NCBI RefSeq assembly: GCF_004217495.1
Contig: NZ_SHLC01000001.1
Span: 1-64,000, forward strand
Reading direction: 5' to 3'
Length of the DNA: 64,000 nucleotides
From: Microterricola gilva
GTDB lineage: Bacteria > Actinomycetota > Actinomycetes > Actinomycetales > Microbacteriaceae
Made by a program: the position numbers and the translations under genes. How positions within the stretch are numbered: position 1 is the first letter of the stretch; every line of letters begins with the position of its first letter. This document shows, one piece after another, positions 52,094-61,330 of the stretch. The notes under the pieces were generated by a model that saw only the letters and a list, made by a program, of their open reading frames with translations, ran no database searches and was not told where the DNA came from.

Positions 52094-55000
52094 TTACTCC
52101 AGCAGCTCGCGGATGTCGGCCGCGCTCAGCTTCGCGCCCGGCGCCGCGCCCTCGGTCATCACGCTGTCGAAGAGCTTCGCCTTCGTGGCCTTCATCGCCA
52201 TCACCTTCTCCTCGATCGTGTCCTTGGAGACGAGGCGGTACACCATGACGTTCTTGGTCTGGCCGATGCGGTGGGTGCGGTCAACCGCCTGCGCCTCGGT
52301 CGCCGGGTTCCACCACGGGTCGAGCAGGATCACGTAGTCGGCCTCGGTGAGGTTGAGGCCGAATCCGCCCGCCTTCAGGCTGATCAGGAAGACGGGGTTC
52401 GTGCCGTCCTTGAACTCGGAGATCGTCTTCGCGCGGTTGCGCGTCGAGCCGTCGAGGTACGAGTATGCGATGCCAGCGGCATCCAAGCGCGCCCTGGCCT
52501 TCGCCAGGTAGCCGGTGAACTGGCTGAAGATGAGGGTCCGGTGCCCCTCGGCCACGGTGTCGTCGAGCATCTCGAGCAGGGCGTCGAGCTTGGTCGACGG
52601 CACATCGGAGTACTTCTCGTCGTAGAGGCTGGCGTCGAGGCTGAGCTGGCGCAGCATCGTCAGCGAGCGGAAGATTTCGAAGCGGTTCGTGTTCATGTCG
52701 TCGATCAGGCCGAGCACCTTCTGCCGCTCGCGTTGCAGGTGGGTCTCGTAGACCTTGCGGTGCTTCGGGTGCAGTTCGAGCTCGAGCACCTGCTCCTGCT
52801 TCTCCGGCAGGTCGGTGGCCACCTCGTCCTTGGTGCGGCGCAGCATGAAAGGGCGGATGCGGCGGCGCAGCTGCGCCAGGCGTTCCTCGTCGCCGTCGCG
52901 CTCGATCGCGCGCTGGTAATACTCGCCGAAGGTGCTCGGGCTCGGGAACAGCCCAGGCGCCGTGATCGAGAACAGCGACCAGAGCTCCATCAGGTTGTTC
53001 TCGAGCGGCGTTCCCGTGATCGCGAGCTTGAACGGCGCGCGCAGCCGCCTGGCGCACTGGTGCGCGCGGGACTGGTGGTTCTTCACGAACTGCGCCTCGT
53101 CGAGCAGGAGGCCGGCCCACTGCTGCCTGTCGTACTCCTCGAAGTCGAGCCGGAACAGCGTATACGAGCTGATCACGACATCCGCGCCGGCGATTGCAGC
53201 TGCGAGTGCCCCTGAACGCTTGGACGACGTCGCCGTGATCGCGACCACCTTGAGGCTCGGCGCGAAGCGGGCGCACTCGGCCGCCCAGTTCGGCACGACG
53301 CTGGTCGGCGCGATCACGAGGAAGGGTGGGGCGGATGCCGCGGCGCCGGCCGCAGCGTCGCCGGCCGCAGCGTCGCCGGCGTCGCCGGCCCTGGCGTCAC
53401 CATCGGCCCGCCGCGCCTCGGCGATCAGCGCGATCACCTGCAGCGTTTTGCCGAGTCCCATGTCGTCGGCCAGCACGCCGCCGAGTCCGGCATCGTGGAG
53501 GAAGCTCAGCCAGTCGAAACCCTGCTGCTGGTACGGGCGGAGCTGGGCGTGCACGGTCTCCGGCAATGCCCTCGCCGTGATGGCGGACCCGGAGGCGAGC
53601 CCCGCGACGGTCTCCCGCCAGGCCTCGGCCTGCTCGCCGACGACACCGAGTTCGACGAGCTCCTGCCAGAGCTCGGTCTGGAATCGGCTGATGCCGAGTC
53701 CGTGCGCGTGCGGTTCCTGCAGGCTGCGCGCCTCGGCGATCAGTGTGCGCAGCTGCTGCAGCTCCGGCCGGTCGAGGCTGAACCAGGTGCCGTTCTGCAG
53801 GATCATGACGTCCTGCCCGCCGGCGAGGGCGCGGAAGAGATCGTCGAAGGGGATCTTCTCGCCGTCGACGGTGATCTCGACCGCGAGGTCGAACCAGTCG
53901 CGATCGTCCGGCCGCTCGTGGGTGGCGAGGGTGATGAGGGGTGGCTCCGCCGCCTCGCGGTACTCGGGCATGTTGTCGCTGAAGACCACCGAGAGGTCGG
54001 CGGATGCCTCGAGCTCCGGCACGGCCGTGGCGAGGAAGTCCAGCATCGCCGAGCCGGCCAGGGTCGAGCTCTCGGCCAATCGGGACGGGCTTGGCACCCC
54101 GCCGGTCGCGCCCGCCCAGCCAGGCGGCGCGGCCTCGACGAGGGCGGGGAAGCGCTCGAGCACCGGGCCGATCGCGTCGAGGATCGCCTGTTCGCGCGCG
54201 GCATTGCGGTAGCCGCCCGCACCGGGCTGACCCGCCCCGACGTGGAGGGTGCGCACGAAGGCGGTGTTCTGCTCGCCCTCCGCCGCGCCGGCATCCGCGT
54301 CACGCGTCAGGTAGCGCCAGTGCCAGCCGAGCTGGACGCGCGCGTCTGGCAGGCTCGTGACGCTCAGCACGAGGTGCGGTTCAGGCACGGCGGCGAGCTC
54401 GAAGGAGCCGTCGCTGCTGCTCAGGCTGAGCTGTGCGCGGAGGTGCGGGTAGTACTCGGCGAGGAACTGCTTCTCGTCGTCCGGCGGAACGACGAGCGCC
54501 GTTCCGGCCGCTGCGAGTTCGCGCAGGGCCGGGCCGATGGGCGCGGAGAGTCGGGCCAGCGTGAGAGCCACCTCGGTGGACGGCGCGGATGCCGCCGAGC
54601 TGCGCTTGGCCGGCGCTTCGTCGACCCAGCTGGCGATGCCGTGTGCGGGGTTTCCGAGCAGGATCAACGTGCGGGCATCGAGGGGGCGATCGCCGAGGGA
54701 GAAGGAGGGCGTCATGGTGAGCCCGGCCTCCCCGCGCGTGATGTCGAGCGAGAGCTCGGCCGCTTCGCCGGAGAACGCAACGGGGTCCTGCTTCTTGCTC
54801 GAGCTGATCAGCGCGATCCCGGCCGCGCTCGCCTGCTGCAGCAGGCTCCAGAGCGCCGGCGACGGGAAGGACTCCAGGTGCAACCACTCGCCGGAGGAGT
54901 ACTGCTGCGCGGTGGCCCGCGAGCACTCGTCGTGGATGCGGGTGAGGATGGCGCGTTGGGCCAGATTGACGCCGGTGGAGTATCCGAGGTTCTGCCAGCT

Positions 55001-55585
55001 GAGGTTGCCCTTGATCCACCGGCCGCTGCTGCCGAGTGTCATCGGGCGCACGCCGAGCCGCGGCGGAGCAAGCGGATCGGCCGGGGCGCGCCAGTTGCGC
55101 TCCGGCGCGCGGAGCTCGAACTGCAGGGCGAGGGGGGTTCCGGTCTCGAGCGGCCTGCCGCTCGTGGTGAGCGGCGCGAGGGCCTTCTGCCAGCTGCGGG
55201 CCGAGCCCGCGGCGGGGCCGGCGACGTCGGACGTCCGAGCACCGGCTGTCGCGGCATCCGCCCCTTGCACCTCGGCGCTCTCCTCGCCCGGTTTGCCCGC
55301 CCGGCTCGCGATGAGCAGCGCCGCGACGTGCTTGCAGTTGCTGCCGATCGGGCAGGTGCACGAGCCGACCGGGTTCACGAGCTCGCCGGATGCCGCGCGG
55401 TGGAACGAGACGCTGGCGACGTAGCTGTTGGGGCCGCTGCCCGCGATCGTGGCGAACACGCGTGTTCCCGACGCCGCCCAGGTGATGCGGCCGACGTGCC
55501 CGTGCTCGGCGAAGTTCTCGCCGCGGGAGAACGCCTGCGCCCCGACGAGGCGCGCGATCTGCAGATCGGTGAGGGAGTGGGCCAT
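52094..55585 (-). CDS. SNF2-family helicase with N-terminal SWIM zinc finger
   Basis: 1,163 residues from ATG 55585; the 210-codon upstream extension is antisense to the LysE-like gene and is rejected. SWIM motif C76-x-C78-x5-C84-x-H86. A long SNF2-associated middle (about 120-680), then the ATPase: Walker A DDMGLGKT (about 707), DEAQ box LLDEAQFVKN (about 826), and the C-terminal helicase lobe with FSQFTGYLAKA, LISLKAGGFGLNL and DRTHRIGQTKNV. A bacterial Rad54/HepA-like DNA translocase; partner and role unknown. Confidence 0.93.
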   Translation of the reverse strand: MAHSLTDLQIARLVGAQAFSRGENFAEHGHVGRITWAASGTRVFATIAGSGPNSYVASVSFHRAASGELVNPVGSCTCPIGSNCKHVAALLIASRAGKPGEESAEVQGADAATAGARTSDVAGPAAGSARSWQKALAPLTTSGRPLETGTPLALQFELRAPERNWRAPADPLAPPRLGVRPMTLGSSGRWIKGNLSWQNLGYSTGVNLAQRAILTRIHDECSRATAQQYSSGEWLHLESFPSPALWSLLQQASAAGIALISSSKKQDPVAFSGEAAELSLDITRGEAGLTMTPSFSLGDRPLDARTLILLGNPAHGIASWVDEAPAKRSSAASAPSTEVALTLARLSAPIGPALRELAAAGTALVVPPDDEKQFLAEYYPHLRAQLSLSSSDGSFELAAVPEPHLVLSVTSLPDARVQLGWHWRYLTRDADAGAAEGEQNTAFVRTLHVGAGQPGAGGYRNAAREQAILDAIGPVLERFPALVEAAPPGWAGATGGVPSPSRLAESSTLAGSAMLDFLATAVPELEASADLSVVFSDNMPEYREAAEPPLITLATHERPDDRDWFDLAVEITVDGEKIPFDDLFRALAGGQDVMILQNGTWFSLDRPELQQLRTLIAEARSLQEPHAHGLGISRFQTELWQELVELGVVGEQAEAWRETVAGLASGSAITARALPETVHAQLRPYQQQGFDWLSFLHDAGLGGVLADDMGLGKTLQVIALIAEARRADGDARAGDAGDAAAGDAAAGAAASAPPFLVIAPTSVVPNWAAECARFAPSLKVVAITATSSKRSGALAAAIAGADVVISSYTLFRLDFEEYDRQQWAGLLLDEAQFVKNHQSRAHQCARRLRAPFKLAITGTPLENNLMELWSLFSITAPGLFPSPSTFGEYYQRAIERDGDEERLAQLRRRIRPFMLRRTKDEVATDLPEKQEQVLELELHPKHRKVYETHLQRERQKVLGLIDDMNTNRFEIFRSLTMLRQLSLDASLYDEKYSDVPSTKLDALLEMLDDTVAEGHRTLIFSQFTGYLAKARARLDAAGIAYSYLDGSTRNRAKTISEFKDGTNPVFLISLKAGGFGLNLTEADYVILLDPWWNPATEAQAVDRTHRIGQTKNVMVYRLVSKDTIEEKVMAMKATKAKLFDSVMTEGAAPGAKLSAADIRELLE

Positions 55586-55684
55586 GAGGTGTCCGTGCGG
55601 TCGAAAGAACTGAGACCTTCTAGTGTCGCAGCTTCGGCGGGGGCCGCGGGCCGCGAGCGGTCCTGCCGCTGCCGGCGCGGCCCT

Positions 55685-55690
55685 TAAGCT
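55685..55690 (+). promoter_or_regulatory. -10 box TAAGCT of a leaderless transcript
   Basis: TAAGCT ends 6 nt before GTG 55697; no ribosome site is seen. Confidence 0.5.
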
Positions 55691-55696
55691 TGCCCG

Positions 55697-56320
55697 GTGC
55701 AGTTCTCTCTGTGGTTGGCCCTGCTCGGCGCGGGCACCCTGATCAGCTTCACGCCCGGCGCGGGCGCGATCAACACGATGAGCAACGCCCTGAACTCCGG
55801 CTTCCGCCGCTCGATCTGGGGAATCTTCGGGCAGCAGGCCGCCCTCGTCGTGCACATCGTCATCGTCGCGCTCGGCGTCGGCGTGCTCGTGGCCAGCTCG
55901 CCGATCGCCTTCAACGTCATCCGCTACGCGGGCGCCGCATACCTGGTCTACCTCGGCATCCGGCAGTTCCTGGCCAAGCCGGCCGTCGACGAGGCAAGCG
56001 TCGACGCGCTGCGCAATGAGCCGGCGTGGTCGATGTTCCGCCGTGGCATGTGGGTGAACCTGCTCAACCCGAAGGCGATCGTGTTCTTCCTCGCCTTCCT
56101 GCCGCAGTTCATCCGGCTCGATCAGCCGCTGCTGCTGCAGTACCTGATCGTGGCCGCGACGGTGATCGTCATCGACATCCTCGTGATGTGGTTCTTCTTC
56201 GCCGGAACGGCGCACTCATTCCAGCGTTTCACCCGTGACGCCAAGGGGCAGCGCGTGCTCAACCGGGTCTTCGGGGTGCTGTTCGTACTCGTGGGCGTGC
56301 TGCTCGCCGTCATCCACTGA
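55697..56320 (+). CDS. LysE/RhtB-family amino-acid exporter
   Basis: 207 residues, GTG start. Six hydrophobic segments, the family N-terminus ISFTPGAGAINTMSNALNSGFRRS (S-x-x-P-G-P-type motif) and the central AGAAYLVYLGIRQF and NLLNPKAIVFFLAFLPQF motifs. Exports amino acids or homoserine lactones. Monocistronic, leaderless, divergent from the SNF2 gene (111-bp gap). Confidence 0.92.
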   Translation: MQFSLWLALLGAGTLISFTPGAGAINTMSNALNSGFRRSIWGIFGQQAALVVHIVIVALGVGVLVASSPIAFNVIRYAGAAYLVYLGIRQFLAKPAVDEASVDALRNEPAWSMFRRGMWVNLLNPKAIVFFLAFLPQFIRLDQPLLLQYLIVAATVIVIDILVMWFFFAGTAHSFQRFTRDAKGQRVLNRVFGVLFVLVGVLLAVIH

Positions 56321-56389
56321 CCGTGGGTTCAGGGCGCTCCGGCGTCAGCGAACCGTGAGAACCGCGTGTGGAGCGCTCGCCGGGTGGCG

Positions 56390-56485
56390 GTTGGCAATTC
56401 AGGCAGGCTCGTCGTGCCTGGCTGCTCTGCCGCGCCGCCGCGGGGCGGGAGCCCACCGAGTGCGCGCTGTGCCTGAGTTGCCAAC
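56390..56485. repeat. Long-range inverted repeat upstream of alkD-like gene
   Basis: GTTGGCAATTCAGGCA (56390-56405) and TGCCTGAGTTGCCAAC (56470-56485) pair at 15 of 16 positions across a 64-bp GC-rich spacer, within the 189-bp gap after the exporter gene. May form a large cruciform or be a palindromic element remnant. Confidence 0.5.
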
Positions 56486-56496
56486 GGCTCGCGGCG

Positions 56497-56502
56497 TAGA
56501 GT
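56497..56502 (+). promoter_or_regulatory. -10 box TAGAGT of a leaderless transcript
   Basis: TAGAGT ends 7 nt before ATG 56510, with no Shine-Dalgarno. Confidence 0.5.
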
Positions 56503-56509
56503 GCTCGCT

Positions 56510-57268
56510 ATGACTGCTGCGACATCCGCAGACGCCGCACTCTCGGCCACCGCCGTGCAGGCGGCGCTCGCCGAGCTCGCCGATCCGGCTAGAGGGCTCT
56601 CCAGCCAGGGCTTCTTCAAGACCGCGCCTGGCCAGTACGGTGCCGGCGACGTGTTCATCGGCGTGACGGTGCCGCAGCAGCGCACGGTCGCCCGCGCCTT
56701 CGCCGGGCTGCCGCTCGCCGAGCTCGATGTGCTGCTCGACAGCGAGGTGCACGAACACCGTCTGACGGGCGTCATCATCGCGACGAAGCAGTTCGAGCGG
56801 GCGAGCGGCGCGCGCGGCTTCGACGACGGTCGGCGCGCGGCCATCGCCGAGTGGTACCTCGCCGTGGTGCGCCGCGGGCGCGTCAACAACTGGGACATCG
56901 TCGACAGCTCGGCGCCCGGCATCCTCGGCGGCTGGCTGTTCGACCGCCGGCGTGACGTGCTGTTCGAGCTCGCCGCGAGCCCGGTGCTCTGGGAGCGCCG
57001 CGTCGCCATGATCGCGACTCAGGGCTTCATCAACCGGGGCGACGCCTCGACGGCGCTCGAGCTGGCGGCCGTGCTGCGCGACGATCCCCAGGACCTCATG
57101 CAGAAGGCCGTCGGCTGGATGCTGCGCGAGCTCGGCAAACGCGTCGACCCGGCACTGCTCATCGCGTTCCTCGACGAGCATGCCGCCAGGATGCCGCGCA
57201 CCGAGCTCAGCTACGCCACCGAGCACCTCGCCCCCGAGCTGCGGGCCCACTACCGCGCGCTGCGCTGA
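56510..57268 (+). CDS. DNA alkylation repair protein (AlkD-like)
   Basis: 252 residues from ATG 56510. ALK/HEAT-like repeat glycosylase: GVTVPQQRTVARAF, HEHRLTGVIIATKQF, RGRVNNWDIVDSSAPGILG (the W-D-x-x-D motif containing the catalytic-type Trp/Asp of AlkD), ERRVAMIATQGFI and QKAVGWMLRELGKR. AlkD excises bulky or positively charged alkylated bases without base flipping. Stand-alone gene ending at a strong bidirectional terminator. Confidence 0.88.
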   Translation: MTAATSADAALSATAVQAALAELADPARGLSSQGFFKTAPGQYGAGDVFIGVTVPQQRTVARAFAGLPLAELDVLLDSEVHEHRLTGVIIATKQFERASGARGFDDGRRAAIAEWYLAVVRRGRVNNWDIVDSSAPGILGGWLFDRRRDVLFELAASPVLWERRVAMIATQGFINRGDASTALELAAVLRDDPQDLMQKAVGWMLRELGKRVDPALLIAFLDEHAARMPRTELSYATEHLAPELRAHYRALR

Positions 57269-57350
57269 CCGGCTGCCCCCGCGCTGACAGACCCGCGCCC
57301 GCCGGCCCCTGCCCACGCGTCGGCCCGCACGAGGGGCGTCGTGGCCCGCG

Positions 57351-57394
57351 AAAACTGCACGGGCCCGGTGAATGCCCCGGGCCCGCGGAGTTTT
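57351..57394. terminator. Bidirectional terminator with A and T tracts
   Basis: CGGGCCCGG (57360-57368) pairs with CCGGGCCCG (57377-57385); flanking AAAACT (57351-57356) and AGTTTT (57389-57394) extend the stem and give tracts for both strands. Between the alkD-like gene and the convergent methyltransferase gene. Confidence 0.8.
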
Positions 57395-57422
57395 ACCGGG
57401 CCGCGAGCCGGCTGCCGCGGGG

Positions 57423-58679
57423 CTAGGCGCTCGCGCCGAGCCGCCAGAGCGAGGTGATCTCGCGGGCCCGGGCCGCGTGCAGCGGGTCGCTCGCGTCGCT
57501 GCTGCGTGCGTGCGTGGGGCGGGTGTCGTGGCGTTCGATCACGCGCAGCCCGGAGTCTTCGATGAGGTCGAGCAACTCGCCGCGCGACCGCAGCCCGAGG
57601 CGCTCGGCGAGGTCCGAGATGATCAGCCAGCCCTCGCCGCCCGGGTTCAGGTGGGCGCGCAGGCCGCCGAGGAAGCCGCGCAGCATCTGGCTGTCCGGGT
57701 CGTACACCGCGTAGTCGCTCGGGATGCGCGCCTCGGCCGGCAGCCACGGCGGGTTGCACACGATGAGATCGGCCAAGCCGGGGGCGAAGAGGTCGGCCGC
57801 GACCACCTCAACCTGACGGGCGTAGCCGAGCCGGTCGACGTTCTCGCGGGCGCAGGCGATCGCGCGCGCATCGAGATCGGTTGCTGTGACGTTCCGGATG
57901 CCGCGATGCGCCAGGATCGCGGCGATGACGCCGGTTCCCGTTCCCACGTCGACGGCGCGGCCGATCTCGGCGGCATCCGCCGGCAGCGGCGCCGTCGCGA
58001 CGAGCTCGAGGTACTCGCCGCGCACCGGCGAGAAGACCCCATAGTGCGGGTGGATGCGGCCGGGGCGCGCGGGCTCACCCGGCACGCGCACGTCGAGCTC
58101 CGGCACCTCGACGCCGCGGCGGCGCCACTCGTGCGCACCGATCACGCCGAGAAGCTCGCGCAGGGCGACGACCGAATCGCCGGGGACCGGCGTCGCTCTG
58201 GTCGCTCCGGATGCCGCAACACCGACCGCAGCCGCGCCGTACGCCTCGCTGCAGGCGTCCGCCACCTGGGGCGCCCGACGGAGCAGCACGGTGTAGTCCG
58301 CATCCAGCGGAACCAGCAGCAGGCTCAGGAGCCGCGCCCGGTGGAAGCTCTGCTCGCGGTGCTGCCGGAACGCCAGGGCGAGGTCGCGGGGCGCGCGCCG
58401 ATTGCGCTTGTCGATGCGCGTTCCGAGTGCGCTGAGCAGCTGCCGTGCGGCCTGGAAGTCACCGCGCCAGAGCAGCGCGGTTCCGGCGCTCACCAGCCGG
58501 AATGCCTCGTCGGCGGCGAGCTTCTCATCGGCGATGGCGACGGTCTCCGGCGCGGGCCAGCCACCCTCAGAGCGCCAGCGCGCCTGCCGCTCGACGCCGC
58601 CATCGCTCCAGCGCACCGTCGCGGGCGCAAGCGCGGTCGCCTGCTGCTTGTCGGCGGGTGGGGGCTGGGTGCTTGGCAT
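57423..58679 (-). CDS. Class I methyltransferase, PrmC/RsmC-like
   Basis: 418 residues from ATG 58679. The N-terminal half (about 1-220) is helical and unassigned; the C-terminal half is a Rossmann methyltransferase with VDVGTGTGVIAAIL (about 240-253), DLIVCNPPWLP (catalytic NPPW, about 307) and a YGVFSPVRGEYLELV lead-in. NPPW/NPPY motifs belong to N6-adenine or N5-glutamine methyltransferases, so target could be rRNA, DNA or release factor. This is an actinobacterial family distinct from housekeeping PrmC by its long N-terminus. Confidence 0.82.
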   Translation of the reverse strand: MPSTQPPPADKQQATALAPATVRWSDGGVERQARWRSEGGWPAPETVAIADEKLAADEAFRLVSAGTALLWRGDFQAARQLLSALGTRIDKRNRRAPRDLALAFRQHREQSFHRARLLSLLLVPLDADYTVLLRRAPQVADACSEAYGAAAVGVAASGATRATPVPGDSVVALRELLGVIGAHEWRRRGVEVPELDVRVPGEPARPGRIHPHYGVFSPVRGEYLELVATAPLPADAAEIGRAVDVGTGTGVIAAILAHRGIRNVTATDLDARAIACARENVDRLGYARQVEVVAADLFAPGLADLIVCNPPWLPAEARIPSDYAVYDPDSQMLRGFLGGLRAHLNPGGEGWLIISDLAERLGLRSRGELLDLIEDSGLRVIERHDTRPTHARSSDASDPLHAARAREITSLWRLGASA

Positions 58680-58976
58680 GGTGGCCGATCTGTGACACGA
58701 CACGCTGCAGGGTCGGCTCCGCCGCTCGTGCGCGGCGGAAACCGTGGAGCGCGAACGCCCCTGGCTGGAACTCGAGTATCCCAGCTCGGGCTGGGAGCGG
58801 CGGCATCCGCTGTGTTGCAGCACCGCCACCGATTGCGGGGCGCGGCGCCCCCGAATGGGGGAGTGACGGGGGCCGGTGACCTTGCCAGTCTGGGGAGGCT
58901 CCCGCCGGACGGCGGGACGATCGTGCGCCACCCGGTCGCGCCGCAGCCGCGCATCCCACTCCTTAAGGACACCGCC

Positions 58977-59255
58977 ATGACCACGCCCACCGCCGCCCCG
59001 AGCACCACCGCCGTCGCTCCGGAGAGCACCAATGTGCTCTCCGTCGTCGCCTTCGTGCTCTCCCTCGTCGGCTTCAATGTGATCGCCATCGTGCTCGGGT
59101 TCATCGGCCTCAGCCAGGTGAAGAAGACCGGGCAGCGCGGGCGCGGCTTCGCACTCGCCGCGGTCATCATCGGCTTCGCCTCGATCGTCCTCTTCGCGCT
59201 GATCTTCATCCCGCTCGTCGTGATGGCCGCATCCAGCAGCGTCGCCATCAGCTGA
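58977..59255 (+). CDS. DUF4190-type small membrane protein
   Basis: 92 residues from ATG 58977. Short polar N-terminus, then two hydrophobic helices (VLSVVAFVLSLVGFNVIAIVLGFIG and the region encoded about 59155-59235) separated by SQVKKTGQRGRG, the usual DUF4190 layout (G-x-x-x-L-x-x-I-K-x-x-G-x-x-G-R-G). Function unknown; common in actinobacteria. The region 58680-58976 upstream holds no gene; it is GC-rich with no clear repeat. Confidence 0.82.
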   Translation: MTTPTAAPSTTAVAPESTNVLSVVAFVLSLVGFNVIAIVLGFIGLSQVKKTGQRGRGFALAAVIIGFASIVLFALIFIPLVVMAASSSVAIS

Positions 59256-59290
59256 CGCCCGGCGCCGCGGCGCTCGCGACACCAGCAGAA

Positions 59291-59316
59291 CCCTCGCCGA
59301 CGCCGGCGGGGGTTTT
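59291..59316 (+). terminator. Terminator after the DUF4190 gene
   Basis: CCCTCGCCG (59291-59299) pairs with CGGCGGGGG (59304-59312, one wobble), 4-nt loop, followed by TTTT. Confidence 0.75.
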
Positions 59317-59391
59317 CTGCGTCCGCGGCCCGCGCTCGCCCGGCGGGCGGGGCTGGACGGGCGCCTCACGCTGTGATGCGAGAATGAGGCC

Positions 59392-60228
59392 ATGTCCCGA
59401 ACTGTTCGTGGTGCCCGCGTACTCATCACCGGAGCCGCCAACGGCATGGGGCGCCTCTACGCCGAGCGCGCGGTGGCCGAGGGTGCGGCATCCGTTGTGC
59501 TCTGGGACAGGGATGCCGCGGCGCTCGCCCGCGCGGTCAAGGAGCTCGGCGACGCATCGCAGGGGCGCACCAGGATCCACTCCTACGTGATCGACCTGGC
59601 CGACCTCGGCGCCATCGCCCAGACGGCGCAACGCGTGCGCACCGAGGTGGGCAACCCGGACGTCCTCATCAACAACGCCGGCATCGTGCGCGGCAACCAG
59701 TTCTTCTGGCAGAGCGACAACGGCGAGGACACCCGCCAGACGATCCAGGTCAACACACTCGCGCCGATGTACGTGACCCGCGAATTCCTGCCCGGCATGA
59801 TGGCCGACGCCTATCGCGCCGCGCGCATCGTCAACGTCGCCTCGGCGGCCGGCACGCTGTCGAACCCGCAGATGAGCGTGTACGCCGCGTCGAAGGCCGC
59901 GCTGATCGGCTGGAGCGACTCGCTGCGGCTGGAGCTCGAACGCGAGGACCACGGCAATGTGCGGGTCACAACGGTGTGTCCCAGCTACATCTCGACCGGC
60001 ATGTTCGAGGGCGCCCGCGGCCCGCTGCTCACCCCGATCCTGACCCCGGAGTACGTCGTCGACCGGGTCTGGCGCGCGATGCTCGCCGGCAAGCCGCAGC
60101 TGCTGCTGCCGTGGTCGGTCGGGCTGTCCAGGGCGCTCCGCGGTGTGCTGCCGGTGCGGGCGTGGGATGCCGTCGCCGAGGTCTTCGGCGTGTACCGGTC
60201 GATGGCGGGCTTCAGCGGCAGGCGGTAG
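59392..60228 (+). CDS. SDR-family dehydrogenase
   Basis: 278 residues. TGAANGMG cofactor motif, VVLWDRDA (Asp after beta-2, NAD type), NNAG, catalytic S in NVASAAG, and YAASK. C-terminal extension (PWSVGLSRALRGVLPVRAWDAVAEVFG) with an amphipathic helix resembles the retinol/17-beta-hydroxysteroid dehydrogenase-like branch that acts on lipids. Followed 19 bp later by the serine-hydrolase-like gene with its own -10 box. Confidence 0.87.
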   Translation: MSRTVRGARVLITGAANGMGRLYAERAVAEGAASVVLWDRDAAALARAVKELGDASQGRTRIHSYVIDLADLGAIAQTAQRVRTEVGNPDVLINNAGIVRGNQFFWQSDNGEDTRQTIQVNTLAPMYVTREFLPGMMADAYRAARIVNVASAAGTLSNPQMSVYAASKAALIGWSDSLRLELEREDHGNVRVTTVCPSYISTGMFEGARGPLLTPILTPEYVVDRVWRAMLAGKPQLLLPWSVGLSRALRGVLPVRAWDAVAEVFGVYRSMAGFSGRR

Positions 60229-60235
60229 CTCGCCG

Positions 60236-60241
60236 TAGACT
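60236..60241 (+). promoter_or_regulatory. -10 box TAGACT of a leaderless transcript
   Basis: TAGACT ends 6 nt before GTG 60248; no ribosome site is present. Confidence 0.5.
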
Positions 60242-60247
60242 CGTCCG

Positions 60248-61261
60248 GTGGATACGACAGCACTGAAAGAGTTTCTCGCCGACATCGAATTCTCGGGCGT
60301 CGTGCTCGTGCGCCGCGGCGATCAGACGCTCTTCGAGGCGGCCAGCGGGCTCGCCACGCAGCGCTGGGGTGTGCAGAACACCCTCGAGATGCGCTTCGAC
60401 ACCTCCGCCATCACGAAGCTCTTCACGAGCGTCGCCGTGCTGCAGCAGGTCGTCGCGGGCAAGCTCGACCTCGAGGCGTCCATCCACGACTACGTCGACC
60501 TCGATGGCACGACGATCGGTCGCGATGTGACCCTGCTCCACCTGCTCACCCACACCAGCGGGCTGGCGGATGACGCGGACGAGGCGGCCGGCGAGGACTA
60601 CGCCGATCTGTACCTCGACACCCCGAACTACTCCGTCGTGGAGACGCGCGACTTGCTGCGCTTCTTCGGCGACAAGGAGCCGCTCGAGGCGCCGGGCGTC
60701 GAGAGCCACTACATCAACGCCGGCTACGTGCTGGCCGGCCTCGCCCTCGAGTCGGTGACCGGGCTCAGCTACCGCGCGTACATCGAGCGCGACGTGTTCG
60801 CCGCGGCCGGCATGACGAGCAGCGGCTTCTTCGACAAGCGCGACGCCACCGCGAACGTCGCGGAGGGCTGGGACCAGGCCGAGGACGGCAGCTGGGAAGC
60901 CAACATCTACAAGGCCCCGCCGATCGGTGGGCCGGACACCGGCGCGCACGCGACGGCCGAGGACCTGCTGCGCTTCCTCCACGCGCTCCGCACCGGAGTG
61001 CTGCTGAACCCCGAGTACACGAGCGAGTTCTTCACCCCGCAGATCGAGCACGACGAGGAGACGTCCTACGGTCTCGGCCTCGAGTTCGACATGAACGAGG
61101 ACGGCAGCGTTCGCTCCTACTTCAAGGACGGCATCAGTGCAGGAGCCAGCGGCATCCTGCGCCACTACCTCGAGGAGGGCATCGACGTCGTCGTGCTCAG
61201 CAACGCCGAAGAGGGAGCCTGGGACGTCATCCGCGAGCTCGACGAGCGCCTCGGCGGCTAG
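60248..61261 (+). CDS. Beta-lactamase-fold serine-hydrolase homologue, nucleophile apparently lost
   Basis: 337 residues, GTG start, no signal peptide. The penicillin-binding/class C fold is clear: FSGVVLVRRGDQTLFEAASG, MRFDTSAITKLFTSVAVLQQ, LLTHTSGLAD and HYINAGYVLAGLALE (Y155-x-N157). The SxxK motif expected as A-S-I-T-K reads S53-A54-I-T-K57, putting Ala at the nucleophile, and the late H-x-G motif is also replaced (DGISAGASG). So either the fold is degenerate, Ser53 substitutes, or it is a binding protein. Confidence 0.8.
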   Translation: MDTTALKEFLADIEFSGVVLVRRGDQTLFEAASGLATQRWGVQNTLEMRFDTSAITKLFTSVAVLQQVVAGKLDLEASIHDYVDLDGTTIGRDVTLLHLLTHTSGLADDADEAAGEDYADLYLDTPNYSVVETRDLLRFFGDKEPLEAPGVESHYINAGYVLAGLALESVTGLSYRAYIERDVFAAAGMTSSGFFDKRDATANVAEGWDQAEDGSWEANIYKAPPIGGPDTGAHATAEDLLRFLHALRTGVLLNPEYTSEFFTPQIEHDEETSYGLGLEFDMNEDGSVRSYFKDGISAGASGILRHYLEEGIDVVVLSNAEEGAWDVIRELDERLGG

Positions 61262-61330
61262 ACGGTTTCGCAGGATCCCGCCTTGGGCGTCCGCTGCTCG
61301 CTAGGCTGACGTCACGGAGCGGAGGGGCCC

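Noticed and set aside
55586-56215. 210-codon N-terminal extension of the SNF2 helicase
   Set aside because: It runs antisense through the well-supported LysE-like gene. The SWIM domain starts naturally at ATG 55585.
57372-58976. Long upstream extension of the DUF4190 protein
   Set aside because: It is antisense to the methyltransferase gene; the recognisable protein starts at ATG 58977.
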